64,000 nucleotides of DNA from Sipunculus nudus (lineage: Eukaryota; Annelida; Sipuncula; Golfingiida; Sipunculidae), in assembly GCA_026874595.1 (NCBI GenBank), contig CM049319.1, positions 59,096,917 to 59,160,916 of the forward strand, written 5' to 3'. A program made the translations under genes and the position numbers. The notes under the pieces are model-generated. The model did not search any database. It saw only the letters and a list, made by a program, of their open reading frames with translations, and had not been told where the DNA came from. Shown in pieces: positions 1-11,241 of the stretch. The stretch's first letter is position 1; each line of letters opens with the position of its first letter.

Positions 1-1310
1 ATGCCTCAGCAAACAAATGTGTTTTAAGGGTTTTCCTTAATTTCTGAGTATTCTCAATCTGCCTGATCATTCTTGGAAGATGATTCCAATGTGTTGGAGC
101 AAATACACTGAAACTGCGATCTGCAAAAGTTTCGGCTCTTGTCTTTGTCACAAATAAAACAATACCATCGGTGTGTGACCTTAATGAATAATTAGATTTT
201 CGTTTTACTTGCAACATATTTTGCAAGTATACTGGTGCTTGTTTGTGGAGGCATTTGTGTACAAGAGTGAGAATTTTTAACAATATTCTAGACTGAATAG
301 GAAGCCAATGCAAGGCTTTCAGTTCCTCTTCACTGCTAACATACTTATTTCAATTCATGACAAGTTTTGCTGCCGAATTCTGTATTCTTTGCATTCTATT
401 AATATCTACCTTGTGTAGGCCCATGAAGATACCATTACAGAAGTCTAGGTGAGAAAGAACTAAACCATACACTAATTGCTTGCACGCCTGAACTGTCAAT
501 GAACTACGCAGTAGTCTTATATTATGTAAATGATATGATGCTTTCTGGCACTTGAATATAATATGTTTTCGCAAAGATAAGGTTTCATCTAGAATTACAC
601 CTAAGTATTTTATCTCGTGGGATCTTTCCACAATATTTTCATTTACTTTTATACAAGTAGTTTCACATTTATTCAATTGTGTACGGTTTCCAAAAAATAT
701 TAACCCAGTCTTAGTTGAGTTCATCTGAAGTCTGTTAGAGTCCATCCACTGTTTAATAGTAACCAGTGATCTCTCTAAATCTGCAACCACATTAGATTCA
801 TCCTCTCTGGCACTGAAAGATTTTCGTAAACCGTGATCATCTGCATAACCAGACAGTCTTCCCATATTACAGTCCACAACATCTTCAAGTGTGCTGGCAT
901 ATGCAAGATATAGATAAGGCCCTAAACAACTCCCTTGAGGTACTCCAAATGGAACATATTGGACTGATGAATATTCATTAGCAGCTTTCACTTTCATTCC
1001 ATTGGGTCGAAGGTAACTTTCAATCCATTTATAAGCCTCATGTTGAATCCCAAATCTATTATTCAAAACTGTAAGTAAAAGATAATGATCCACCGTGTCA
1101 AAAGCGGCACTGAGATCCATTGTACACAGAGAACATATGTTCTGTTTATCAAAATTCCATAGAATGTCATTGTGAAGTTCTAATAATGCAGTTTCACATC
1201 CATGATTGGGTCTGTAGGCACTCTGATATTCCGGAAGTGGTGCATTGGAATCACAATGTTTGATTAGCTGGGTTAATGCTGCTTTTTCAGTTATCTTTGA
1301 TATTAGAGAC
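1..1310 (-). pseudogene. Non-LTR reverse transcriptase, one in-frame TGA
   Basis: Encodes the palm, thumb and C-terminal region of a LINE reverse transcriptase, which copies element RNA at a nicked chromosomal target. Within the 354-codon open stretch (350-1414), motif A is DLSAAFDTVDH (residues 100-110), motif B is GVPQGSCLGP (157-166) and the catalytic motif C is GYADD (189-193, about 836-850). A single TGA at 350-352 interrupts the frame, but the same frame stays open to base 1 and carries the CR1-like C-terminal signatures ALHWLP and FADRSFSVFAP. The residues upstream of about 38 do not look like RT and are probably flanking sequence. The stop could have come from CGA by CpG decay. Family CR1 versus a related clade is inferred from motif wording only. 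Confidence 0.85.
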
Positions 1311-1312
1311 AA
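1..1312 (-). mobile_element. CR1/Jockey-like LINE, 5'-truncated, runs off the left edge
   Basis: Minus-strand remnant of a non-LTR retrotransposon. The reverse transcriptase homology starts abruptly near 1312 (the SKITEK region, which lies before RT motif A in CR1-type proteins), as expected for incomplete target-primed reverse transcription, and continues in one frame to base 1. The junction is next to an A-rich stretch (1315-1345, repeated acaaaaag). The 3' end of the element and any terminal repeats lie outside the window, so subfamily and target-site duplication cannot be read. No other copy of it was seen in the window. Confidence 0.85.
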
Positions 1313-1345
1313 AAAGACAAAAAGAAGACAAAAAGACCAACAGGA

Positions 1346-2044
1346 CTTTGCGGCGCTTATAAGATGGTCGCGGTTTCCTTTCAATGTCAGCTCCTCCCGG
1401 GACATTGAGACCATTATGAATTGAAGATTTTACCTTACCCTTTTAACTTTTTGAATACCTGAGCTGCTTCCGAAAATACGCTGAGAGGCAGACCTCTGAC
1501 ATATACATAATATAATTTCGGGCACTATATTTCTGTTGTCTAGGAATCCGGAGAAATTTTTATTTTTATTTTTTTTACTTAGAGGTAACCACCTCTATTT
1601 TTGTAATGCTAGCTTAACTAAGAATTTACATCTGCAGCATTCTATCATGTTTTCGGACACCGTAAAAGTCATTAGCAAATGCGTCTTGTTGTATCCTGGT
1701 GTTTATTAACCGGGAGGACTCAGTAGGAATTTATATTGGGCTGATAGCCAGTTCGCTGGTGGTAGACTCTAATGTTAGAGGGCCGAAATGACGCTAGGTT
1801 TAATTTACCCAGGGTCGGTGGTTACTGCACCTGCGGGCCCTGGATGTGTGGGGTCGTACCACCGAGGAACCCCCGAAAAATACAGAGATCCGAAAAATCT
1901 TGCGCACGCCTATATATAGCCATGTAGGTGAAATAGACCTATATTAAATAGAAACATTGACCGAATATTAATGGCAAAATGAACCCGTCCTCCTCTCCCT
2001 GGCATAAAAATGCCTTTTTGCTATTTTATCCATACTTTCTCCGT
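1346..2044. other. No gene recognised
   Basis: About 700 bases to the right of the LINE truncation point. I see no open frame with recognisable motifs, no RNA gene and no clear repeat structure here. Confidence 0.5.
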
Positions 2045-2060
2045 CCCCCCCCCCCCCCCC
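2045..2060 (+). repeat. Poly-C tract (16)
   Basis: Uninterrupted run of 16 C. One of many long G/C homopolymers in the window; several of the others lie inside mini-elements. A hAT-like right terminus (ttgatccgccctg) follows 60 bases downstream, ending at 2132, but the left partner was not found. Confidence 0.9.
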
Positions 2061-2597
2061 GGACCTTTCATTAGGGTGCTAGCTCTCCAGTTGTAAATGT
2101 TAAACCTACCCTAAAGTCCTTGATCCGCCCTGTTGTGACAGCAGTTTCATCAATTATCTTGCTTGACAATCCCAGATATTCTTCAAGTCGCCGAAGTTCT
2201 TATAGGTGACTCACTTGGGAACTTTTAAGGTTGTCTTACGAGAACATTAAGTGTGGAATATCTCCGGCATGGAACATAATAAAGCTGTTGAATGGACCAT
2301 AAAGAAACCCTCCACAGGAAAAGCTGGGCGTTGGTTCTGCCTGATCCTTAACTTGTGTTGGTTCTTTATGGAATCTTGAGAGAGTTTGATTGAAACCGTT
2401 CTTAAAACATTCGGTGCTGGTAAGACTAATTGTACTGACCTTAAGCCGCAAAGTTCTAGTTCAGATTATACAGTCACTGTTTATCAAATTACCATCATAC
2501 AGTCGGAGGTGAAGCAAAGACCTAACCTGGATTTACGGAAGGGAGGGATTCTCGAGTTGGGAATTTGAAAGGGTATAGCATAACCGCTGGCCAAGGA

Positions 2598-2601
<4 letters not shown>

Positions 2602-2654
<53 letters not shown>
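2602..2654. repeat. (TA)n microsatellite
   Basis: Pure TA dinucleotide repeat of about 53 bases, next to a pogo/Tigger-like mini-element. That superfamily inserts at TA, so the array may have been the target. Confidence 0.95.
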
Positions 2655-2658
<4 letters not shown>

Positions 2659-2668
2659 CATATATACA

Positions 2669-2835
2669 CAGTGATACCTCGAAATGACGACAATCAACGG
2701 GACCTTGATAGAATGGTCGCGTTTTCGAGGTGGTCCTACAAGCGAGGTCTGATATACAGAGCAAAAAATGGTAGGGACCGTCGTTATTCTGAGGTGGTCG
2801 CTAAACTGAGGAGGTTGTAGGGCGAGGTTTTACGT
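2669..2835 (+). mobile_element. Pogo/Tigger-like mini-element (MITE)
   Basis: The left end reads CAGTGATACCTCGAAATGAC and the right end is its rough complement (GCGAGGTTTTAC). This resembles the CAGTNNAACCTCG termini known for the pogo/Tigger branch of Tc1/mariner. The element is only about 165 bases, has no coding capacity and sits between TA-rich sequences, consistent with TA target use. Internal strings such as GAGGTGGTCGCTAAAC recur at 55495-55877. Terminus homology is pattern recognition only, and the exact ends are uncertain by a few bases. Confidence 0.55.
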
Positions 2836-2839
2836 TATA

Positions 2840-4156
2840 TATATTTATAAAAATATCTATATATAAGATATAAAATCAGCCTACGTCAATATCCTTTTAC
2901 CATTTAAAGACGGAAAACAAGAGTAAAGGTTGCTATCTGCAGTGTACATTAATGATGCCTGAAGAAAACTGCCTGTTTTCATCCACATCTACTTACATTT
3001 AATTTTCTTAGTAGATATTGCTGTCTTGAATTTTTTCCTCAATATTACATGTAAAGTCGTGTCTGAGGGGAGGGGGCATGGCCCCCTGCGGCACCCCCTG
3101 GATACGCCCGGTGAAAAAAGGTTAATATGAAAACCGATGTGTAATGCCCGACAGACAGCCGTTGCACCAAAGTATTTTTATGTGATTTTTACATTATCAA
3201 ATATATACCCCTGAACATTAGACATGATAAACGTACTTAACATATTAACGATAATTTTGTTATTTGAATAATAAAACATTTCTTACCTCTTTGGAGAAAA
3301 TTTGGTATCTCAATATCCATTAGGGATTTCATGTGTAATGTGGACCCTGCAGGGTGTCATTGCATGCAGTTTCTACGGTCAAATACGTGAGACAAAAGCC
3401 GCAGTGTGCCGCAGTTAGAGCCATTCTGCCCCTGCGACAAAATAGAGTTTATCAAGATGTCAGAGTGCCACGCTCAGCAATAACGAGAACTACACGGTAA
3501 GACTCGATAAGGATGCAAATATTTGTGGTCATATTTGAGAAAGCCTTATGGCCTACATGTACGCCGTCACTTAAAATAATCCAGATGAATTGTTAGATAT
3601 GTTTGTGTACTTGCTAACAACACCTATCATGTGCGAGAAAAAAGTCTTATAACTCGGCACATGGTAATATATATCTCTCTGCATGTTTGTTGAATATCTG
3701 AACGCATGAACTCCAACATGTATCACAAGGTATGCTGAACGATAGTCAACTTGTAAACGGCACAGGAAACTTTTTTTTGCCATAAAGTAAGATTAGATTT
3801 ACACTTTGGTCTATGAGTTCAAATGTATTTTTGTGTGTTAATCCATCAGTCGTAGACTAATTTTTAAGAATACCGGCTGTTTAAACGATATCGGTCCAAA
3901 ACGATGGATTCCGTCGCAGTGCAGTTCCTGTATGACTTACAGTATGACAATATCCTGTGTTAAGACTCGGGTACGCTTACCAACCAGTCCTACTGAATCG
4001 TGTGTTAAGCATTAATAAAATTTGTGTATAAGTATACTTCTGCACCAGGCTTCCAATATTTTTTTTTGTATTTGTGGGCGAAAAAGATTTAAAACGTAAT
4101 CGTTTATAAACCGAAAAAATAAAGAGAAATGTGAGTGATACTATTGATTAATTTTA
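2840..4156. other. AT-rich stretch, no gene recognised
   Basis: Roughly 1.3 kb without a convincing gene. It holds a G-rich fragment at 3065-3110 (ccccctgg/cgcccg wording often seen at the inner edge of hAT-like mini-elements) but no complete element. Confidence 0.5.
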
Positions 4157-4671
4157 ATAAAAGGTATGGTTCTCAGGCACCGCCCGCGTCAGTTTTACCC
4201 CCCCCCCTCCCCATCAACAATTTTTATTTCAATTTTCACCTTTCAGGAAGATAAAATTAAACAATTTTGATGAGGCCAGAAAAAAAGTAAAAGGTGTGAT
4301 TGTAAGGAACCGGTCGCGTCAATTCGAACCCCCGCATTAAATTTTTTATTTTTAATTTCACCTTTCAAGAAGGCAAAATAAAACAATTTGGATAAGGCAA
4401 AGGTATGGTTCTCAGGCACCCCCCGCATCATTTTTAACCCCCCCCCCAATTTTATTTTTATTTATATCTTTAAATAAGGTTAAAATAAAACAATTTTGAT
4501 AGGGCAAAAATAAAAAAAATAAAAAGTATGGTTCATAGGCACCACCCACGCAAATTTAACCCCCCTCTTCAAAAATTTTTATTTCTATTTCATCTTTAAA
4601 GAAGGTAAAATAAAACAATTTTGATAAGGCCAAAAAATAATAAAAGGTATGGTTCTCAGGTACCGCCCTGG
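4157..4671 (+). repeat. Tandem array of ~120-bp units derived from a MITE terminus
   Basis: Five starts of the motif GGTATGGTTCTCAGGCACC or a variant occur at 4163, 4293, 4402, 4525 and 4646, so the units are 130, 109, 123 and 121 bases; the fifth unit is cut short. Each full unit runs from that motif through a CCCGCGTCAATTT-like box, a run of C, then an AT-rich segment ending in AAGGCCAAAAAATAA. The same series of boxes forms one end, plus its outer flank, of the inverted-repeat elements at 26188-26467 and 27612-27941. The array is therefore repeated copies of one end of that element. Poly-C length varies between units. Confidence 0.85.
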
Positions 4672-4770
4672 TGAGAAACATGCTACTTATTTGACAAGCA
4701 ATTTTTTTCATGCAAGAAATCTGATGAATTATCATTCTTCAAAGCGATAGTGGAATAGATTTGAGGAATT

Positions 4771-5225
4771 TGAAGGGACAAAATGAGGAGCAAAATTATG
4801 CTGTTCTTTCATTATATCAGTTAAGTTTTGCTTTTTACAAACGTTTCCCCGCAAAATAATCCCAGCACAGTCTCAGTACCTCGCACACGGCTGTTTCACA
4901 CCTTGTTTCCTGCTCTGCGTAGTGGTTAACACAGTCCACGTATGTCTGTTTACAAAACAAGGCCGCCTGACCGGCGTCCAGATTGTGAGCCGCAACAAGC
5001 GGTGTATTACACATTTTCGGCCAAATCAGTCAGGGCATCTTCTGATCGAGACGTGTTATGACTCTGCGATGCACACGGCCCCAAGCGCTGTGTTTATGTT
5101 GACACCTGTGATCGCGCCCGGTTCACTGTTTTAACACTAGTTAACAGGAGTAAGCAAACGTTTTTAATGCAATATTTTGGCAGGTACAGATCTATTTGAA
5201 AGGAAATTAGCTATTTTCTGTGTTA
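4771..5225 (+). repeat. Dispersed repeat family R4, copy 1
   Basis: Collinear with 20572-21146 on the same strand. Shared anchors include AAGGGACA.ATGAGG, CAGTTAAG.TTTGCTT, GGCCAA.TCAGTCA.GGCATC, AGC.CTGTGTT and CAGGAGTAAG. The 70-codon open frame at 4922-5134 lies inside the repeat and is not conserved in copy 2, so it is probably not a gene. Element class unknown; no terminal repeats seen. Confidence 0.65.
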
Positions 5226-6303
5226 CTTATATACACTGTATAGGTGAGTTGGCCCCTTCAATACATTCGTCGTTGTGTTGAGATTTTGAGATTTTTTTTT
5301 TAGCAATGGTATGCACTGTCTGAGTGCTTACAGGTTCTTAACTGCGACTGTAGCTTAGTTTGGTTGGAGGGGACAGCATATTACCATGACAGTTCTGAGT
5401 AAACAGCAGTACCTACGGAAGGCAAGCAGTGGCTTAACGTAAGATAGTGGAGGACATTTAGAGACACCATAGGAGCACGTTGCGCTCAGCAGACGACCAG
5501 ATGAACCATGCGGGTAGCAACAGATGGGAGTTACCATGGACAAACCGATGACCATAATTAAACGTTCTAATTTTACGAATGGGAATATATTAATTAGAAC
5601 AGCCAACATTGACGCAGAGTTATGCTTTGTATGAGGGCAGTACTGATAAAATCATTGCGGCGACCTTGCGCGGTCCGAAAGTTGACCTAAGCCCAATGCG
5701 TCAATATGGCTGACGGGGCAATTACATTGGCGCCGGTAAATCGTTTGTTGTGTCAACAACTGATACACAAAGTCGAGTGTCAATATCTGACCTTACCGTA
5801 TCACGCTAGCAACCAATCGGAGTGATTGATACGGTAGTTTACGTCACAGCATGTCCATATGCGAACTAAAGCAACTTCCAAACACAAGGCACTTCGAGGA
5901 TTAGCAATTATTGGACAGATAGGAATGTTTCAAATCAGGACTCAGCTAATGACCACATTTGTCGTCATGTGGACCCTGTTGACCAGATGTCCCCGCACTA
6001 AGGCCGCCTGTCAGCGGTCGAATGAAATATTAGCTTTGTGCCAGTAGCGTTTGTCCTCAAGGACCCAGAGTGCTCGTAACGTTACTGGTTACTGAAGTAA
6101 TATAGTTAATTGCATATTAACCATAAATCACTGTCCAAGATTCTAAACCGCAGGTCGGATTACTGTACCCGGGATATATGTTTTAGTTAAAGGGGCCTAT
6201 TCACATTCGAGGCATGTTAAAGATATATGAAATATAGCGATTTCTCCTTAAATTAATATTGTATTTGCCAATATTTCGTTTATTACAGGTGCTCTTTTTA
6301 TTG
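5226..6303. other. No gene recognised
   Basis: About 1.1 kb of unremarkable sequence between the R4 repeat and the LTR-like segment. Open frames here are below 90 codons and lack recognisable motifs. Confidence 0.5.
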
Positions 6304-6982
6304 TGTGACACGGGCGTAACTCGTGTTGTTATTACATTTTATGTTTAGTCCGTACTGGTTGAACTCCCATTGTCATGTGAGCCTTGTGTTTTCACACCTG
6401 GTCGTGGGTCACGTGATGAGCCTGGTGTGTGGAGATACACAGGGCTGTTCTTTCTAGAGAATTCATGAAACGCGTGTTTACTGTTGAGTGGGGTCCTTAT
6501 AGACTGTTCGAGAAGTGGAAAATTCCCGGCTTGGGATGTGAAGGTATATAAAGGGGCTGTTTTTTAGAACCAGCGCAGAACAGATACCAGCGGACGCAGA
6601 AGCGTGTGTCAGGACCTTATCCGACGAATGCGGCAATTATAGATTTTCAAGAACTTTTTCCTGGATTTCATACTTTTTGACTTCAGTTTACTTTCTGTGT
6701 TGTTGCAAGAACTTTCCACTGGGCTGTCATTCTCCGAGAGTTTACATTCAAAGGACTTATCGTTGTGATGGTGTTGGTATCGAGGAACTGTATCATTATC
6801 TTTCTGTGTGATTGTATTGACTTGTTGCTATAACCCTGTTTTATTGTATAATTGTATTGATTTAGTGTATTGTATTATTAGGGTTGTTTTAGGAATAAAT
6901 TATAGTTATTTGTTTACAAAAAAAACACTGACTCCTTTTTTTCATTTTAGACTTTAGACATTTCCCGCTGCCTAGTGTTACA
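6304..6982 (+). mobile_element. Probable solo LTR (679 bp)
   Basis: The segment starts TGTGACAC and ends GTGTTACA, a near-perfect TG...CA short inverted repeat typical of retroviral-type and Ty3/Gypsy LTRs. It has the expected order of parts: a TATA box (TATATAAA, 6545-6552), a likely start about 30 bases later, then an AATAAA signal at 6894-6899 followed by a GT/T-rich stretch. I find no primer-binding site after it, no polypurine tract before it, no coding region on either side and no matching 4-6 bp target duplication (TATTG versus GAATC). It could instead be a host promoter and short transcript. No second LTR copy is in the window. Confidence 0.45.
6545..6552 (+). promoter_or_regulatory. 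TATA box of the LTR-like segment
   Basis: TATATAAA followed by GGGG, 240 bases into the LTR-like unit and about 340 bases before the AATAAA signal, matching the U3-R-U5 order of an LTR. Confidence 0.45.
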
Positions 6983-8560
6983 GAATCTGATTTTTTTATA
7001 TCTCCGTTACAGAATTTGTGTTCATCACGCATACGTGATCTGTTTATATTAGGTTCCGTAACACGTTATAAAATCGTTTACTTACAATTGCACGCATGTG
7101 TAAGAAAGCTTGCACCGCGGGCGCGATCAGTACATTAACATAAACAAAGCGCGCGCGCTGTCTGGTAGTCGTACCGCTTTATTTCACAAATCAGGAATTC
7201 TAAGCCTTGCAGTCGATGTTATTCTTTCTTTGTTGCTTCTTATCCATATTATTTAGTTGTTGCGCAATCTATAGATCAGACCCCTGGTATCAGAACACGT
7301 TAAATGTGTCAACTCACACACAACGTAAAATAGTTGAACTGGAGATTGCTAGTCCGTATGCCGGGATTGTTTTGCTAAAAGACTTTTGTACAAAATGAAC
7401 TGATAGCCTTGGGGAAATACAAATACTATTGCTATGTTTTTGTCCCTTTAAGTAACGACAACCAAAATTGGAATTAATAGCAGATGTAGGACATTAACGT
7501 GAAACTGTCATGTTATGTTTAATAGATCTATTTCTGTGCTATGGCATTGCGTGCAATAATCATCTGCAGTCTTCGGGTCCAATGACCCAGTATTGTGAGT
7601 TTAGTTAAGTTAAATTGAACAAATACCAGAAGACCTAGCAGGAGTCCATGCCTGAGGTATCACAAAATACGTTTCTACCAAAATAAAAGACCCGATCTCT
7701 TAGTGTTAGTGGTCGATAATCGGTGGCGCCTATGTGGTGTTCCCGGTCCATTATATCAGAAAAATGTTAGAATATAATCATCTCATTTATGACGGCAACA
7801 CAGGCATCACCATTTCAGCAAAGGCTATATTACCAACATGTCGCATGTGAATGGTTAATACGTCATCTTTTCATCAGTCTATTTCATTTGTGTCCATTCC
7901 AAACAGTCCACATACCATTTTATCTTACAATAATATACCAAACCCACTGCGCGTAATGTGTTTTTACCCAATGAGCCAGAATTGTTGGTTTAAACAAGTA
8001 AAATCCTACTATAATTTCAGGATTTGGTTATGGTGTAAAAAGCGTTATGCCTCCCTTAACTTTGTCGAAATACGTCCCCTCGCCACCAAACTCTCTCCGC
8101 AGATAAATTCTCGCTGGACGTGTTTCTTCCACTTTCTCGAAACCGCTCATGGGGCTTCCATTTTGCGTACACACAAAAACATGGATGTCACATGCCGCAT
8201 GTCGAAATATAAGTATACCGCCAGTAAGGTACAAAACAGAAACACTGGTAGTTAATAATGGTAGGAATTGGTTTTAAAATCATAATTGATTATTAAAAAA
8301 TAACCCGACTGATGGTCGATAATTAAACAATTATTAGGTACTTTCAATTTTACCTTGAATTCTGCTGTACACTAGAACCTAGTAACCAAGTAAATAGTCT
8401 TATATGAACATCGGTATTCATACTGAAAACATCAATCCACCCACAAACAAGGTTGACTTGCCGGACGATTGTTGACAGGACAAGGCTCCGTTTTGATGCT
8501 GTTCCTTGCTTTATGTTCGTACATCTCTGACAGGATTAGATTCTTAGCATGTGCATACTT
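6983..8560. other. No gene recognised
   Basis: No supported gene. The open frame from an ATG at 7216 to 7398 (60 codons) starts with a hydrophobic, signal-peptide-like stretch, but the region is T-rich and chance explains it. The 134-codon frame at 7851-8255 has no recognisable motif. Confidence 0.4.
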
Positions 8561-8589
8561 AATCGTTTTAATCGATTATGCAAAAATGC

Positions 8590-8643
8590 AATCGATTGAA
8601 TCGATTCCGAAAGGAAACGACCAAACATCGATTCAATCGATTA
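8590..8643. repeat. Inverted repeat of ATCGATT motifs
   Basis: Two arms (8590-8606 and 8627-8643) match as reverse complements over 16 bases (AATCGATTCAATCGAT type) around a loop of about 20 bases, with a further ATCGATTA copy just upstream at 8571. ATCGATTAATCG wording is common at ends of degraded hAT-type elements in animals; here no complete element can be delimited. Confidence 0.6.
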
Positions 8644-8659
8644 ATCGGCATACGACTAG

Positions 8660-10131
8660 TAGTAATCTTACCGTATAAAAGCCTTATTATGTGCAACCAT
8701 CGTAGGTATAACAAAATATGATCGGATATATCAGACCCGAACAGTAAGTGTCCGTCATCGCTGATAGGTGTCGCCAGTATGGAGGGAAATGTCTATTATG
8801 TACACCGTTCTCCCTCCCACTAAAGAATTTCAAAGAAGTCCTACTATAATCCTTGCATGTTTGTCTATTACCCTTTGTCTGTCCGTTCGTTCTCTATTAA
8901 CGATGAGCAGGTTGTGTGCCAGTGCGAAAGATGAATTATCACATATCAATGCATGTATACATGTTGTATATATGCGGATGGTTTGACTGGATATAAATAA
9001 TTCTCAATCTAGGAGGTCTGGCCGACGCGATCACGAGCATTATAAGTGTATCTGACGAGACATCTCTTGGATACAAGTAGTACACTGAGACTTAATGATT
9101 TATGACCCAATGTTACAGACAGACTTGTTGTTTCTCTTTTTTTGTCGTAAGTGTTATAAACGCATATAATTATTATGTTGTATGTGAGCCACATTAAAGC
9201 ATATTACAGTGATATATCAGCCCAAATGACAATGGTTCACATTTTCCAACTTGACATGGCAGGACAGAATTTTTTCCCTCTTAGGGTCAACTTTCATGGT
9301 TTTGGATTAAATCACGTTTATTCAGTGCTCGAACAAAATTTATCCTATCTCTGATATAATTGTATAAAATGGCACACTTAATTCAGCGTGTCCACATATT
9401 TTCGCTGTAAGTTTTGTAATATGCACCTACGTTATGTGTTTAACTGTTAAGAACCAAAACTTAAATTGAAAAATTCAATAATATGTTATGAATATAGTTT
9501 TAATATATTGTTTGAAATATCAAACAACAGGTACAGATATCGCTATATATATTGAGGGACTGCAGGACGACGCTCACAAACTATTGATATATTTGACGAC
9601 ATGACATATGTTCTTCGTAGGGTAAATATTTTCGGATTGGATTTATCTTACTTTTTAACCCTCTAATAAAAAATGAACTATTTGGTCTTGTGTATATAAA
9701 TGTACTCCATGAAGTTGTAACGGCTGTTTAAGCTAATTACAATACTACTCACGTTCTACAACAAGTCTAAAAATGCTATCGCATGTTTTAAGTGTCACCC
9801 ATTTACCGGTCAAGACAGAATACAAAAATGTTGCCAGCTAGCATGAAGGATGCAAAAAATAGGTTCCTTGTTCCTAGTTCTTGAATTGCGCATAAGAAGA
9901 ACACCATGTTTAATAATTAATCTATTTCGATTGAGGGCCGGATAGAGAGCATAGAAAAGGGTAGGGTACGCCCCAATCTGGCCCAGGTGAAAAAAATTCG
10001 TGCGGGGAATAACACACACTTAGTACATAACTATCCCATTCAGTTGATTAGAAAACGGCGTGAGACGCAAAATCGGACGCTTTTTATGTATTTAGCTTTA
10101 TTTTTCGTCTATTTTCATATTTTAGGTCTAA
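8660..10131. other. No gene recognised
   Basis: AT-rich DNA without recognised genes or delimited repeats. Confidence 0.5.
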
Positions 10132-10145
10132 GGGGGGGGGGGGGG
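10132..10145 (+). repeat. Poly-G tract (14)
   Basis: Uninterrupted run of 14 G in AT-rich context. Confidence 0.9.
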
Positions 10146-10616
10146 ATTTATGGCGAGGGATGAGTCTATTTCTTCATTAATATTTATGTCATTTTTGTAG
10201 GTGGACTTTCTTTGGTCCACCAGAGTGAAAAAACATCGATTTCAATAAATTTTTTCCTTTCTACTTGCCGCTCATTGTTCGCTATAGATCTCACATATTG
10301 CTGATTTTCAAAAACTGATCTTTGAGCACAATGATTTTCATAACCCACAGATTTGCACCTTATATCTATTTTAGACATCATTTCCAAGGCCATGCACACC
10401 ATAGCCTGTTCCCCATTATCGCTCAGTTGCGTACGTCGGAGGGGATGGCTTCAAGTGACCTCTCGGCGATGGCAAACATCTTGCCATTTTTGCTTTTAAA
10501 AGCATTGTCATGGGTTTTGAAAAAAACTTTTATTCATGATAAGACTAAATTTTAGGAACAACAATAATCAATTAATTTAACATATAATTCAATGTATTAT
10601 TTCTCATACATTTTAG

Positions 10617-10641
10617 ATTGTGTGACCGGGTATCGTGACAG
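10617..10641 (+). other. Candidate 25-nt micro-exon
   Basis: A pyrimidine-rich acceptor (ttctcatacattttag) precedes 25 bases that end in CAG followed by the donor gtaaac. If joined to the candidate exon at 11036-11240, the reading frame stays open across the join (two bases AG plus one base G make an Arg codon). This phase fit is suggestive but could be chance, and micro-exons are hard to support from sequence alone. Confidence 0.2.
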
Positions 10642-11035
10642 GTAAACATTTTTTCATTTAATTCTAATCAACATGGCAAGTCAGGAAAACTGACTGACCG
10701 GAAAAGAGCTTAAAACCTTCCAGGTCCGGAATCTGCCAAAAGAAGTGATCAGGCCATTACAGAATCCCCAGGGCTGGCCTGGGATACGATGCAGCACTGA
10801 GCTCTGCTACACCAGCACCTCTTGTATTGTTTATACAGCAAGTCAAACCCCATCAAATCAAGCGGGAGTAATACCGTTGAGCGACAAGCCCAATAATCGG
10901 TCATTTTGAGCCGCTTCACAAAGTACCGTGCGCCGTGAGCTGACAGCCGAGCAGGGTTTCTGCAGGGCTCGTTCACGTCATCCAGTGCTGTTGAACGTTA
11001 CGTGATTTTAAAGCTGTTCTGTGCTGCTGCTGTAG

Positions 11036-11240
11036 GAACTGGACAAATAACCACTCAAAGGCTGAAGTTGATAACGTGAGATTGTACTCTAGGTTTCTAG
11101 ATGCTTTGAACACGGCAGGAGTATTGCAAGGATTTTCTGGGCCCCTCTTAGAAGGACAGTTCCAGATATTCCCGTATTCTACAACAGTACATGGTCTAAA
11201 AATCGGCAACGCGCGGTCAAGAATACCCCTGGATATTAAA
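11036..11240 (+). CDS. Candidate internal coding exon, unknown protein
   Basis: A 205-bp segment with a good 3' splice site (ctgttctgtgctgctgctgtag) and a consensus 5' splice site (AAA|gtaagtacc). One frame is open throughout: one leading base, then 68 codons, ending in phase 0. The peptide has a balanced composition, for example EVDNVRLYSRFLDALNTAGV then PLLEGQFQIFPYSTTVHGLK, unlike the low-complexity frames elsewhere in the window. I do not recognise the family, and no convincing following exon was found. It may belong to a host gene on the plus strand or to an undetected mobile element; a chance open frame remains possible. Confidence 0.4.
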
Positions 11241-11241
11241 G

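Noticed and set aside
7216-7398. 60-codon frame with a signal-peptide-like start, possibly a small secreted peptide
   Set aside because: T-rich DNA readily encodes Phe/Leu/Cys-rich starts; no mature peptide pattern, cleavage motif or transcript signal visible.
7851-8255. 134-codon plus-strand frame
   Set aside because: No recognisable motif, overlaps a 68-codon minus-strand frame, and lacks an exon-like or promoter-like context.
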